Assembly (NCBI RefSeq): GCF_009793355.1 | Contig: NZ_WTKP01000008.1 | Span: forward strand, 124,001 to 188,000 | Source of the DNA: Vreelandella zhuhanensis | GTDB lineage: Bacteria > Pseudomonadota > Gammaproteobacteria > Pseudomonadales > Halomonadaceae | Direction of reading: 5' to 3' | DNA: 64,000 nt | Part shown: in pieces, positions 26,961-35,536 of the stretch | Layout: every line of letters starts with the position of its first letter | Position numbering within the stretch: position 1 is the stretch's first letter | Translations under genes and position numbers: made by a program | The notes under the pieces: generated by a model | Databases searched by the model: none | Told to the model about the DNA's origin: nothing | What the model saw: the letters and a program-made list of their open reading frames with translations, nothing else

Positions 26961-26987
26961 GGTGGAGCGGATTTTCCGAACCCATAC

Positions 26988-27026
26988 AAAAGCGGCCCTG
27001 GCGTTAGTTGCCGGGGCCGCTTTTTT
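26988..27026. terminator. Terminator after hmp
   Basis: AAAAGCGGCCCTGG (26988-27001) pairs with CCGGGGCCGCTTTT (27011-27024) with one mismatch region, around a 9-nt loop, and is flanked by A and T runs. On the minus strand it terminates hmp 30 bp after its stop and insulates ubiU. Confidence 0.8.
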
Positions 27027-27057
27027 CAGAGCATCACTCAAGTGAGCCGAGGGCCTG

Positions 27058-28230
27058 TCAAGCCACGTCGAGAGGGCGCGAGGGGCCGAAGTGTTCGAAA
27101 TGGCGGCGGTCCTCGTTGACACCCAAGTCGGACAAGGCACCATTAATGGCGGTCATGAAACCCTGGGGACCCACGAAATAGCAGCGTGTCTTGGCGTTGG
27201 GCAGATAGCGGGCCAGCAAGGTGCGGTCGATGCGACCAATATGATCGGCATTGCTACCCCGTTCATGAATGCTGATAGCCTGAAGGCGTTCGGGATACTC
27301 GCGCTTGAGTATCTCCAATTCGTCATTAAAGGCGTGATGCTCGGCATCCAGGGCGGCGTGCAGATATACCACCTGACGTCCAAGCGCCAAGGCATGACGT
27401 GCCATGGGCAGCAAGGGCGTCTGGCCGACACCACCACTGGCCAGCAGCAGGGGTTCGTCACCGTCTATCAGGGTCAGGTCGCCTGCCGGGGGCAGCAGTT
27501 CCAGGGTATCACCCGGTTGCAGGACGTCATGGAAATGGCGGCTGACTTGTCCCTCTGCTTCGCGCTTGATCGAAAGCCGATAGCTGCGGCCATTGGGGGT
27601 TGCCGAAAGGCTGTAGTGGCGATAGACCGGCTCCCCATCGATGAGCAGGCGCACGCCGATATACTGGCCCGGCTCGTGGTCGGCCACGGCGCCGCCATCC
27701 TCGGGTTCCAGCACAAAAGAACGAATCACCGCACTTTCCTGCTGGGTATCGGCAATACGGAAACGGCGCGTGCCACGCCAGCCGCCCGGGCTTTGCTCGA
27801 ATTCGAGATAGCGCTGGTCTTCAAGATCGATCAGCAGACCGGCGAGTTCGTTATAGAGTGCGGTCCAGGCCTCGGCGATTTCCGGTGTCACGGCATCGCC
27901 GAGTACCTCGCCGATGGCTGCCATCAAACATTCGCCGACGATGGGATACTGCTCCGGCACAATACCCAAGGAGACATGTTTGCTGACCACGATAGCCAGC
28001 GTGGCACGTGCTTGGGCAGGGTTACGGCGCAGTTGCACATATGCCAGCACGGCGCTCGCCAAGGCGCGAGGTTGTTCGCCGCTTTGCTGATTAACCTCAT
28101 TGAATAACGGCTTGACCTCCGGGTAGCGGCTAAACATTATTGGATAAAAGCGCTGGGTGATGGCGTCGAGATGTTCGGCGACGACCGGGGCCGTGGCGTC
28201 GATCAACTTTTCCTGTTCATGAGACAGCAT
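27058..28230 (-). CDS. hmp: Flavohemoglobin Hmp, NO dioxygenase
   Basis: Cytoplasmic enzyme that oxidises NO to nitrate with O2 (or reduces it to N2O anaerobically). 390 residues: globin domain 1-140 with the proximal histidine in KHVSLGI, FAD-binding domain with RHYSLSA, and NAD-binding domain with GGVGQTPLLPM and YFVGPQGFM. GAGGT precedes the ATG. A near-perfect NsrR palindrome lies 25 bp upstream, so NO-induced expression is expected. Confidence 0.96.
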   Translation of the reverse strand: MLSHEQEKLIDATAPVVAEHLDAITQRFYPIMFSRYPEVKPLFNEVNQQSGEQPRALASAVLAYVQLRRNPAQARATLAIVVSKHVSLGIVPEQYPIVGECLMAAIGEVLGDAVTPEIAEAWTALYNELAGLLIDLEDQRYLEFEQSPGGWRGTRRFRIADTQQESAVIRSFVLEPEDGGAVADHEPGQYIGVRLLIDGEPVYRHYSLSATPNGRSYRLSIKREAEGQVSRHFHDVLQPGDTLELLPPAGDLTLIDGDEPLLLASGGVGQTPLLPMARHALALGRQVVYLHAALDAEHHAFNDELEILKREYPERLQAISIHERGSNADHIGRIDRTLLARYLPNAKTRCYFVGPQGFMTAINGALSDLGVNEDRRHFEHFGPSRPLDVA

Positions 28231-28254
28231 AGGGAGTACCTCAGGGGATTATTT

Positions 28255-28277
28255 AAGATGCTTTATATATACATCTT
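28255..28277. promoter_or_regulatory. NsrR operator upstream of hmp
   Basis: The 23-bp site begins AAGATGCTTT and ends ATACATCTT, with complementary AAGATG and CATCTT ends. It lies 25 bp before the hmp start, where NsrR would block RNA polymerase. One of the two best sites in the window, with that at norC. Confidence 0.82.
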
Positions 28278-28426
28278 AAGGCCTGAAGCATCAAATACCA
28301 ACCCCGGTGCGAGCTTTCGTAGCTTTGCCTCTGTAATGATGGCTCAGAAAAGCATCGTTTTACGCTGATGGAAGCCGCCCTTCATCTGCAGCACAATGGG
28401 CCTTCTTTTATCCGAGAGTGAGCGCC

Positions 28427-28813
28427 ATGGAGTATTATTTCCTGATCAAGCATCTGCATGTCACCGCCGCTGTGCTGAGCATCGGTTTTTTCATGCTACG
28501 CGCCTGGTGGTCGGTGCGCGAGTCGTCCATGCTCGGGCAACGTTGGGTGAGGGTGTTACCCCACGTGATTGACACCAGCTTGCTTGCCCTGGGTGTCACT
28601 CTGATGGTGATGCTCTCAATGTGGCCACACCAGCACCCGTGGTTGGCTGCAAAACTGATCGCTTTAGTGGTCTATATCGGTGTGGGTACGGTCGCCATCA
28701 AGCGTGGCCCGACACCGCTGGTTCGTGGCGTGGGCGCGCTTGTGGCGGTGGCGGTATTTATTTACATGCTGGGGACGGCTATTCGCCATAGTCCCCTTTC
28801 CTGGTTGGGTTGA
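28427..28813 (+). CDS. SirB-family inner-membrane protein
   Basis: A 128-residue protein with four predicted helices; the opening FLIKHLHVTAAVLSIGFFMLR and the KRGPTPLVR loop match the SirB2/invasion gene expression up-regulator family of unknown biochemical role. A GTG three codons upstream is an alternative start. It is divergent from hmp and convergent with the unknown periplasmic gene at 28842. No direct link to denitrification is known. Confidence 0.75.
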   Translation: MEYYFLIKHLHVTAAVLSIGFFMLRAWWSVRESSMLGQRWVRVLPHVIDTSLLALGVTLMVMLSMWPHQHPWLAAKLIALVVYIGVGTVAIKRGPTPLVRGVGALVAVAVFIYMLGTAIRHSPLSWLG

Positions 28814-28841
28814 GAAGTGTTGGACTGAGGCCTTCACCGGA

Positions 28842-29294
28842 TCATTCGAAGGTGTCGCAGACCGGGGCCTGTTCCACGGGAGCATGCCGCGCTACTTCGG
28901 TCATATCCCCGCTGGGCTCGCCGAGCGGAATACGCCATTGATGGTCGATATCTACAGGATCGCAAACCCCTTCTTTACCGCCACCGAAGTTGGAATCGAT
29001 CCAGTAATGCAGATCGTAGAGCTTGCCTTCTTCGAGTACGTCAGAGAAGTGGAAAGAGAAGGCGGGGTCTTCGGTACCCGAAATGGTCTCCGACTGCTTG
29101 GCCACGACCTCATCAGCATGGATATCGACGATAGCCGCGTGAACGCTGTGGCCGGCATGAGGCATAGAGAAGCTGCCATCACCCTCAAACGTCAGGTCGT
29201 AGCTTTCGTTTGCCATGGCTTGAAGAGCGACGAAACATAAAGGAAGAAGCAACCAACGTTTCGTTGAGCTGGAGAGAAAAGCTGGGATTGGCAT
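28842..29294 (-). CDS. Uncharacterised periplasmic protein downstream of narK-type gene
   Basis: A 150-residue protein starting at 29294 with GAGGTG upstream. A signal peptide (about 1-28, ending AMA) is followed by a domain with the blocks YDLTFEGDGSFSMPHAGH, FSFHFSDVLEEGKLYDLHYW and GVCDPVDIDHQWRI. Two cysteines (in GVCDP and APVCDTFE) could form a disulfide. Conserved-looking His residues in MPHAGHSVH hint at metal binding but this is not shown. I do not recognise the family. It lies 147 bp downstream of a NarK-like gene in the same direction. Confidence 0.65.
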   Translation of the reverse strand: MPIPAFLSSSTKRWLLLPLCFVALQAMANESYDLTFEGDGSFSMPHAGHSVHAAIVDIHADEVVAKQSETISGTEDPAFSFHFSDVLEEGKLYDLHYWIDSNFGGGKEGVCDPVDIDHQWRIPLGEPSGDMTEVARHAPVEQAPVCDTFE

Positions 29295-29441
29295 GAATCA
29301 CCTCGCTAAACAGACGTTATGAAATATTTTAGACCACCTCATCTCCAGCATAGACTCGATTTCCAGGCCATGCCTGCGGTCTATCCATAATTCCAATGAT
29401 TAAAAATCCGGGCTACTGACGTACCTGTTGGCTGAAGCAAC

Positions 29442-30773
29442 TCAAGGGTTCAGCTCTTCGAACTGGTTCGATAGCTTACCGCTACCAGCTACCGCCGCTT
29501 GGCTTGCAGCAGTATTTGATAGAGCCGTCTCGGCAAGCACTTTGCGGGTAAGCATTGGCACGCGACGTTCGGTCCACCACATCCAGATAATCGACACCAG
29601 CGTTACACCAAAGCAGAGCATCCATACCGTGGTGGCCACACCGGTAAGATCTACCAAGGCACCGAACATGATCGGCAAAAGAAAGCCGCCCATTCCCCCC
29701 GCTAAGCCGACGATGCCGGAGACCAGGCCGAGATTCTCATGATAATCGTTAGATAGGTACTTGAAGACTGACGCCTTGCCGATTCCCCAGGAGATACCCA
29801 CCACGAACAATGCAGCGGTGAACAACCAGATGGGAATGCCGAAGCTAAAATCCACCGAACCATCTGTGGTGGATTGGATGCTGTAACTCGTTTCCGGGTA
29901 GGACATGATGAACAGTGCGATCAGACTGGCCCACATACAGGTCCAAGTGACGGTATGAGCGCCAAAACGGTCGGAAAGCCAACCACCGAAAGCACGAATC
30001 ACCCCGGAAGGCAGCACGAAGATGGTGGCGACCAGCGCCGCCAACTGAATACCCATCCCGTATTCCCCCATGTAGTAGCGAGTCAGCCACAGCGATACCC
30101 CCACATAGCCGCCGAATACCACTGAGTAGTACTGGCAATACTTCCATACCTTGGGGTCGTTGAGCACCTTGGCTTGATCGCGCAGCGATACCTTGCTGGT
30201 ATTGCGATGGTCAGGATTGGAAAAGGTGAAAAACCAGAACAGGATGGCGGTGATCAGCATGATTGCCGCATAGATATTGGGTACCGCCTGCCAGCTCAGC
30301 ACCACGATAACCGTAGGAGCGATGAACTTGGTTACTGCAGCCCCGGCGTTACCGGCACCGAAAATGCCCATGGCCAGGCCTTGACGATCCTTTTCGAACC
30401 ATTTGGCAGTGTAAGTGATTCCTACAGAGAAGGAACCGCCAGCCAAGCCGATAAAGCCACCAAGTACCAGAAACTGCCAGTATTCGGTGGCAAACTGCAC
30501 CATCCATATCGACGGTACGATGAGCAGCAGGATCATGAAGAATACCGGGCGTCCGCCATAGCGATCGGTCATGGCACCCAAGGGCAAGCGTGCCAGCGAG
30601 CCGATGAGTATCGGCACGGCGGTCAGAATGCCGAACTGGGTACCGTTGAGCGCTAGTTGTTCGGCAATAGGCACGCCGATTTCGCCGAACATGGTCCAGA
30701 CCATGAAGCACATGGTAAAGGCGAAAGTATTGGCGATGAGTACTGAAGTCTGTTTGAAACGCTGGGAAGCCAT
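29442..30773 (-). CDS. narK: NarK-like MFS nitrate/nitrite transporter
   Basis: A 443-residue major facilitator with 12 predicted helices. The ATG at 30773 follows GGAG. NarK-family features include the GxxxG-rich segments GGFIGLAGGSFSVG and GNAGAAVTKFIAP, and GIVGLAGGMGGFLLP, the two nitrate-signature regions. It follows the second NarK-like gene (30857-32350) across a hairpin. It resembles the NarK1/NarK2 pair arrangement of Pseudomonas; whether it is a nitrate/proton symporter or nitrate/nitrite antiporter cannot be told here. Confidence 0.85.
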   Translation of the reverse strand: MASQRFKQTSVLIANTFAFTMCFMVWTMFGEIGVPIAEQLALNGTQFGILTAVPILIGSLARLPLGAMTDRYGGRPVFFMILLLIVPSIWMVQFATEYWQFLVLGGFIGLAGGSFSVGITYTAKWFEKDRQGLAMGIFGAGNAGAAVTKFIAPTVIVVLSWQAVPNIYAAIMLITAILFWFFTFSNPDHRNTSKVSLRDQAKVLNDPKVWKYCQYYSVVFGGYVGVSLWLTRYYMGEYGMGIQLAALVATIFVLPSGVIRAFGGWLSDRFGAHTVTWTCMWASLIALFIMSYPETSYSIQSTTDGSVDFSFGIPIWLFTAALFVVGISWGIGKASVFKYLSNDYHENLGLVSGIVGLAGGMGGFLLPIMFGALVDLTGVATTVWMLCFGVTLVSIIWMWWTERRVPMLTRKVLAETALSNTAASQAAVAGSGKLSNQFEELNP

Positions 30774-30798
30774 GAGATCTCCTGCAAAAGCTGAAAAG

Positions 30799-30825
30799 GA
30801 CGATGGCCGGTTACCGGCCATCGTC
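30799..30825 (-). terminator. Hairpin terminator between two narK-like genes
   Basis: A 13-bp perfect stem GACGATGGCCGGT / ACCGGCCATCGTC around one central base, followed on the minus strand by CTTTTC. It lies 31 bp after the stop of the 30857 gene and 25 bp before the ribosome site of the next, so it may reduce read-through within the operon. Confidence 0.65.
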
Positions 30826-30856
30826 TGGGCTGAGAATGAACAGCCTTTTTGCTGTC

Positions 30857-32350
30857 TTACTTCTGTGCCTTGGCAGTTTCCTGTTTCTCGAGCATACGAT
30901 CGACAGAGGAGACATAGTATTCTTCGTCAAAGCCGCCTTCCGGTTCCTTGAGCCAGAGAAAGCAGATCAACCAGCTGAGGAAGGCGCCGGCGGCGATGAT
31001 GTAGAAGAACTGGGTAGGCGTGACGAAGGTGTAGATGGTCAGGTAGACCACCGCCCCCACGTTGCCGTAGGCACCGGCCATTCCCGATATCTGCCCGGTG
31101 ATTCGGCGCTTGATCGAAGGAAGGATGCCGAAGGTCGCGCCTTCCGCTCCCTGCACGAAGAAGGAGGTGAAGATGGTAATAGCCACCGCCACGATCAGCG
31201 GCCAGCTTGAGTTGAGCATGGCCATCATCACAAAGCCGATGCCGATGCCGAACATGTAGCTGAGCATGACGAAACGGCGGTTGCCCATGCGATCCGACAC
31301 CATGCCGCCCATCGGGCGGGCCACCAGGTTGACAAAGGCAAACGAGGCAGCGATCAGTCCGGCCATGGCGGCACTGAGTCCCCAGGTTTCCTCGAAGAAC
31401 ATCGGTAGCATCGAGACTACCGCGAGTTCGGCACCGAAGTTGGCGAAGTAGGTGCTGTTGAGTGCAGCCACACTGCTGAAGGGATACTTGTCGTCCTCCG
31501 GCACACCTTTTTTCAGAATCGGAATGTTAACCCTGAGTATCTGCACCACCTGATAGATAATGATGGCCACAATCGCCAGGTAGGCGACTATCGCCCCGGT
31601 GGTGGAAAGGTAGCCCATGTCCTGGATGCGCCAGACAAGGATGGCGAGCACCCCGACCAGCGGAATCGTCCAGATGATCAGCTTGATCATATCGGCCCAG
31701 GTGCTGACTTCCATGGCGGCCGCCTTGCGCGGCTTGCGGTGTGACTTGGGGTCGGGGCCATCGGTAATGCCGAACCAGTAATAGACGCCATAGGCAGCCA
31801 TCACGATGGCGCTCTGGGCAATGGCCCAGCGCCAGCCGTCATCACCACCGTACATGGTGATGGCGATGGTGGGCAGGGTCATGGCGGCGGCGGCGGAACC
31901 GAAGTTGCCCCAGCCGGCATAGAAGCCCTCGGCAAAGCCAATATCGCGGGGCTTGAACCACAGTGCGGTCATGTGAATGCCCACCACGAAGCTTGCACCA
32001 ATGGAACTCAGTACCAGCCGCGAGATGAGAAGCTGCGCCATGGTGTTGCCGAAGGCGAATACCAGCGCCGGAATTGACATGGTCACCATCAGCACCGAGA
32101 ACACCCGACGCGGGCCGAAGCGGTCCAGCGCCATGCCCACGATGATGCGCGCCGGAATAGTCAGGGCGACGTTGCAGATGGCGAATAATTTGAGGTCGTC
32201 CGAGGTCAGCCAGTCAACGCTCTTGAGCATGCTCGACGCCAGCGGCGCCATGTTGAACCACACGTAGAAAGTGATGAAAAACGCGATCCAGGTCAGATGC
32301 AGCGCCCTGATTTCAGGGTTTTTTACCTTGAACACGGCAGAGGCTTTCAT
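30857..32350 (-). CDS. NarK-family MFS transporter
   Basis: A 497-residue major facilitator with 12 predicted helices and a long loop between helices 6 and 7. Starts MKASAVFKVKNPEIRALHLTW, with the NarK-type blocks YAGWGNFGSAAAAMTLP and GMAGAYGNVGAVVYL as nitrate-signature regions and RPMGGMVSDRMGNRR. Likely imports nitrate or exchanges nitrate for nitrite. It is preceded 6 bp upstream by the universal stress protein gene. Confidence 0.85.
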   Translation of the reverse strand: MKASAVFKVKNPEIRALHLTWIAFFITFYVWFNMAPLASSMLKSVDWLTSDDLKLFAICNVALTIPARIIVGMALDRFGPRRVFSVLMVTMSIPALVFAFGNTMAQLLISRLVLSSIGASFVVGIHMTALWFKPRDIGFAEGFYAGWGNFGSAAAAMTLPTIAITMYGGDDGWRWAIAQSAIVMAAYGVYYWFGITDGPDPKSHRKPRKAAAMEVSTWADMIKLIIWTIPLVGVLAILVWRIQDMGYLSTTGAIVAYLAIVAIIIYQVVQILRVNIPILKKGVPEDDKYPFSSVAALNSTYFANFGAELAVVSMLPMFFEETWGLSAAMAGLIAASFAFVNLVARPMGGMVSDRMGNRRFVMLSYMFGIGIGFVMMAMLNSSWPLIVAVAITIFTSFFVQGAEGATFGILPSIKRRITGQISGMAGAYGNVGAVVYLTIYTFVTPTQFFYIIAAGAFLSWLICFLWLKEPEGGFDEEYYVSSVDRMLEKQETAKAQK

Positions 32351-32356
32351 GGTCGT

Positions 32357-32833
32357 CTATTCCTTGTTTCCGATGTCGCCTGTGGGAAGAATCAAAAGCG
32401 GACACTCGGCCCGGCGAGTCAGGAAGGAGCTGACGCTGCCGAAGGTCATGTAGTCGAACTCGTCGAAGATGGCATTGAGCGACTTGGCGATGAAGCTCGG
32501 GTCGGGTTCGTGGCTGTGGCGTGCAATCACCAGCAGGTCGGGTTTCTGCTTGTGAGTGGCCTGCAGGAGTAGCTTGCGCGCATCGCCCTCGGCAATCAGA
32601 AGCTCGGCATTGAAGCCTTCCTTGACGGCGATCTCGATGCCCTCTTGCAGGTGCTCCTTAAGTTCCCTGTATTCCTCCTCGAACATGTCCTCGTTGGCAT
32701 CCGTGGCATCCCGGGGGTTTTCCACCACACCCACCAGCATTAGGGTAGGCTCGCTTGAGCGAAACATCTTCATGGTCTGCTCCAGGGCCAGTCTGGCATT
32801 CCGGGAGCCGTCGTAGGCAATCATGATTTTCAT
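32357..32833 (-). CDS. Universal stress protein (UspA family)
   Basis: A 158-residue single-domain Usp. It starts MKIMIAYDGSRNARLALEQ and ends with a C-terminal block (FGSVSSFLTRRAECPLLIL) of the nucleotide-binding type. The ATP-binding glycine motif is only partly matched. It is placed between two NarK-type genes and is probably co-transcribed with the one downstream. Usp proteins in denitrification clusters are common; the role is likely in survival under anaerobic or energy stress, by family knowledge. Confidence 0.85.
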   Translation of the reverse strand: MKIMIAYDGSRNARLALEQTMKMFRSSEPTLMLVGVVENPRDATDANEDMFEEEYRELKEHLQEGIEIAVKEGFNAELLIAEGDARKLLLQATHKQKPDLLVIARHSHEPDPSFIAKSLNAIFDEFDYMTFGSVSSFLTRRAECPLLILPTGDIGNKE

Positions 32834-32928
32834 GCTGTCCTCCCGCTAAGGGGTAGGGGATGGTAGAGGCCCGAGCGCTTTGCCCGGGCGGTTCAAAGGT
32901 AAGTGACAATCCAAGGTCGAGACACGAC

Positions 32929-34560
32929 TCAGGGATTTTTCACGTAGGCGTTCTTGCGCAGGTAGAACCACCAGTTGACTACCAGGCAGAGCGCGTAGAA
33001 GACCGCAAAGCCATACATGGCAAGCTCGGGGGTGCCGGCCTGGATCTGTTCACCCATCACCCGTGGCGCAATAAAGGCGCCGTAGGCGGCGACTGCAGAC
33101 GTCCAGCCGAGGACCGGGCCTTTTTTCTGGGCATCGAAGATCACTCCGATACTGCGGAAGGTAGAACCGTTGCCGATGCCGCTGGCCGCGAACAACACCA
33201 CGAACAGAATCAGAAAGAGGATGAAGTAGCTGTTGGGATCGGTGGCGTTGTAGGCCAGCATCATCACGTAACCCACCGCCACGGAAGCTACCACCATGAT
33301 TACCGAGATCACCTGAGTGACGATGGCACCGCCTACCTTGTCGGAAATCCAGCCGCCTACCGGGCGAATCAGCGCGCCGACGAAAGGTCCCATCCACGCC
33401 CAGGTCAAGGCGCTGGGGCCATTGGGGTTAGTGATGCGTGTGACTGCACCATCAGCGGTCACATCCATCATGTTGCCGAAGATGACATTGATGGAAAGCG
33501 GCAGGGCTGCAGAGAACCCGATGAAGGAACCGAAGGTGGCGATATAGAGCACGGTCATCGACCAGGTGTGCTTATCGTTGAAGATGGCGAACTGCTTCTG
33601 GATATTGGGTTTGATGTCGCCGGGAATCAGGCGCAGAAGGCCCAACGTCAGCAGGATGGTCAGTGGCAGCGCGACCCACATGTTGAGCCAGCCCAGCGCC
33701 AGCATGCCGATGATGGAGGTCACCATACCCACGGCATAGAGCCCCAGGATCTTGCCGAACGCCTGAAGCGGGGTGCCGGGGTTGGGAGTGATGGGGCGCA
33801 GGTTGTTCATGCCGAACCAGCCAAGAAAGGCCAGTGGGACCAGGAATACCAGCCAGATGAAACCGGCGTTTTGAATCCAGGTCTGGGTGCCCGCTTCGAT
33901 ACGCCCGATCAAGGTGCCGCTGGAACTTTGTAGCTCCATGGGAGCACCGGCGATGGCGCCGAAAATGCCCACGGTCATTACCAGCGGAATCAGGATCTGC
34001 ATGGTGGTGACGCCGAAGTTGCCTAAACCGGCGTTCATGCCCAAGGCATAACCCTGCTGCTTTTTCGGGAAGAACGTGGAGATATTGCTCATCGAGCAGG
34101 CGAAGTTGCCGCCACCGATGCCGGAGAGCAATGCCAATGCCTGGAAAATCCAGAACGGGGTGTCCGGGTTCATCAAGGCGAAGCCAGTACCCGCCGCCGG
34201 AATCATCAGCAGCGCCGTGGTAAGAAAGATGGTGTTGCGCCCACCGGCAATGCGGATCATGAAGGATGCCGGGATGCGCAGCGTGGCGCCGGCAAGCCCG
34301 GCAAGGGCGGTCAGAGTGAACAGCTGATTAACTGAAAATGGAAAGCCCAGGTTTTGCATCTGGGTGGTGATCATGCCCCACATCAGCCAGACCGCGAAGC
34401 CCATCAGCAAGCTGGGAATCGAAATCCACAGGTTGCGGGTGGCAATGCGTTTGCCTTGGCGTTGCCAGAAGGTGTCGTCTTCGACCTCCCACTCATGTAG
34501 GTCGCCATTCAATCGAGGCTTGTTGTTCGAGCCTTGAGCATCGATGTTGCTATTAGCCAT
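32929..34560 (-). CDS. narK: NarK-family nitrate/nitrite MFS transporter (E. coli NarK-like)
   Basis: About 543 residues; 12 predicted helices after a hydrophilic N-terminal tail of roughly 40 residues. Nitrate-signature blocks are GMNAGLGNFGVTTMQ and, later, GWTSAVAAYGAFIAP. The ATG at 34560 has GGAG at good distance; an ATG two codons upstream (34566) is possible but leaves no spacer to GGGGG. First gene of the transporter group, next to a NarL inverted heptamer pair at 34697-34721. Confidence 0.88.
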   Translation of the reverse strand: MANSNIDAQGSNNKPRLNGDLHEWEVEDDTFWQRQGKRIATRNLWISIPSLLMGFAVWLMWGMITTQMQNLGFPFSVNQLFTLTALAGLAGATLRIPASFMIRIAGGRNTIFLTTALLMIPAAGTGFALMNPDTPFWIFQALALLSGIGGGNFACSMSNISTFFPKKQQGYALGMNAGLGNFGVTTMQILIPLVMTVGIFGAIAGAPMELQSSSGTLIGRIEAGTQTWIQNAGFIWLVFLVPLAFLGWFGMNNLRPITPNPGTPLQAFGKILGLYAVGMVTSIIGMLALGWLNMWVALPLTILLTLGLLRLIPGDIKPNIQKQFAIFNDKHTWSMTVLYIATFGSFIGFSAALPLSINVIFGNMMDVTADGAVTRITNPNGPSALTWAWMGPFVGALIRPVGGWISDKVGGAIVTQVISVIMVVASVAVGYVMMLAYNATDPNSYFILFLILFVVLFAASGIGNGSTFRSIGVIFDAQKKGPVLGWTSAVAAYGAFIAPRVMGEQIQAGTPELAMYGFAVFYALCLVVNWWFYLRKNAYVKNP

Positions 34561-34696
34561 CTCCATCCCCCTGATTGACCGCTTGCCGGCGCCGGCGAAG
34601 CCATGCGTTGGCGAGCGATTCATTATTGATGGGGAATAAGATACGTCCCGCGATCAAACGGTGAAATGGGAGGAAATAGGCGCTAAAACAGTGATC

Positions 34697-34721
34697 TACC
34701 CCTTTCGGATTATAAGGGGTA
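34697..34721. promoter_or_regulatory. NarL heptamer inverted pair upstream of narK
   Basis: TACCCCT (34697-34703) and AGGGGTA (34715-34721) are exact inverted NarL heptamers separated by 11 bp. They lie about 137-161 bp upstream of narK in the 292-bp gap between narK and narL. No consensus DNR box is found there. Confidence 0.6.
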
Positions 34722-34852
34722 GTGCTCTAGGTTGTTGATTTTTAGGAGGCTGTAGCGAAGTAGGTAGGGGCGATCGGATGGGTTGACGGCATTTGGGCTT
34801 TTTGGAGGTAACCACCAAGAACCGGGGTAACCCGGGACGTCAATGAAAGTGC

Positions 34853-35536
34853 TCAGCGATCGAGGTTTTCCTGGACCGCCCATACCGCTGCTTCGACGCG
34901 TGAACGCAGGTTAAGCTTCTTGAGCAGATGCTTGACGTGCACCTTGACGGTACCTTCGCTGATATCCAGTTTGCGCGCGATCAGCTTGTTCGAAAGACCG
35001 CCTGCAAGCTCGCGGAGAATTTCGCGTTCACGCTGGGTGAGGCTGTGAATATCGGGCGTTGCGGGTGCGGTGCGCTGGTTACGCAGGGCTTCGGCGAGCA
35101 ACGCGGTCAAACTGTCGCTGATCACCATGCGTCCGAGTGCGGCCTGGCGTAGCTGGCGCACCATGTCCTCGGGTTCCATGTCCTTGAGCAGGTAGCCATC
35201 GGCACCGGTGCGCAAAGCGGCGACCACATCATCCTCATGGTCGGACACGGTAAACATCACCACACGCCCGCTGTAGTCAGCGTCACGCAGATGGCGCAGG
35301 GTTTCCAGCCCATTCATTCCCGGCATATTCAGGTCGAGCAACACCACATCGGGTTCAAGCTTGAGCGCCAGTTCAATGCCTTCTTCAGGTTTGCCGGTTT
35401 CGCCTATCAGCTCAAGATCGTCTTCCAGTTCGAGCAATTGAGCGACCCCGCGTCGCAATAAAGGGTGGTCGTCGATGATCAACAGGGTGGCGGGTGGCTC
35501 GGTGGCGGTTGGCTCTGTAGCTGGCGTTAGCGTCAT
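34853..35536 (-). CDS. narL: NarL, nitrate/nitrite response regulator
   Basis: DNA-binding response regulator of the NarX-NarL system. 227 residues: receiver domain with DDHPLLRRG, phospho-acceptor D68 in [11 protein letters not shown] and K in YLLKD; LuxR-type helix-turn-helix at the C-terminus ([31 protein letters not shown]). Overlaps narX by 4 bp and follows it. Candidate binding heptamers lie at nosR, narK, narX/narK4 and narG. Confidence 0.95.
   Translation of the reverse strand: MTLTPATEPTATEPPATLLIIDDHPLLRRGVAQLLELEDDLELIGETGKPEEGIELALKLEPDVVLLDLNMPGMNGLETLRHLRDADYSGRVVMFTVSDHEDDVVAALRTGADGYLLKDMEPEDMVRQLRQAALGRMVISDSLTALLAEALRNQRTAPATPDIHSLTQREREILRELAGGLSNKLIARKLDISEGTVKVHVKHLLKKLNLRSRVEAAVWAVQENLDR

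Noticed and set aside
27091..28107. 338-aa open frame antisense to hmp
   Set aside because: hmp on the minus strand contains all expected globin and reductase motifs here.
32869..32889. GCCCG...CGGGC hairpin between narK and usp
   Set aside because: Stem of about five pairs with a large loop and no T-run; too weak to call a terminator.
34626..34639. TTGATGGGGAATAA as a DNR box upstream of narK
   Set aside because: Only the left half fits and the right half does not match GTCAA/ATCAA.
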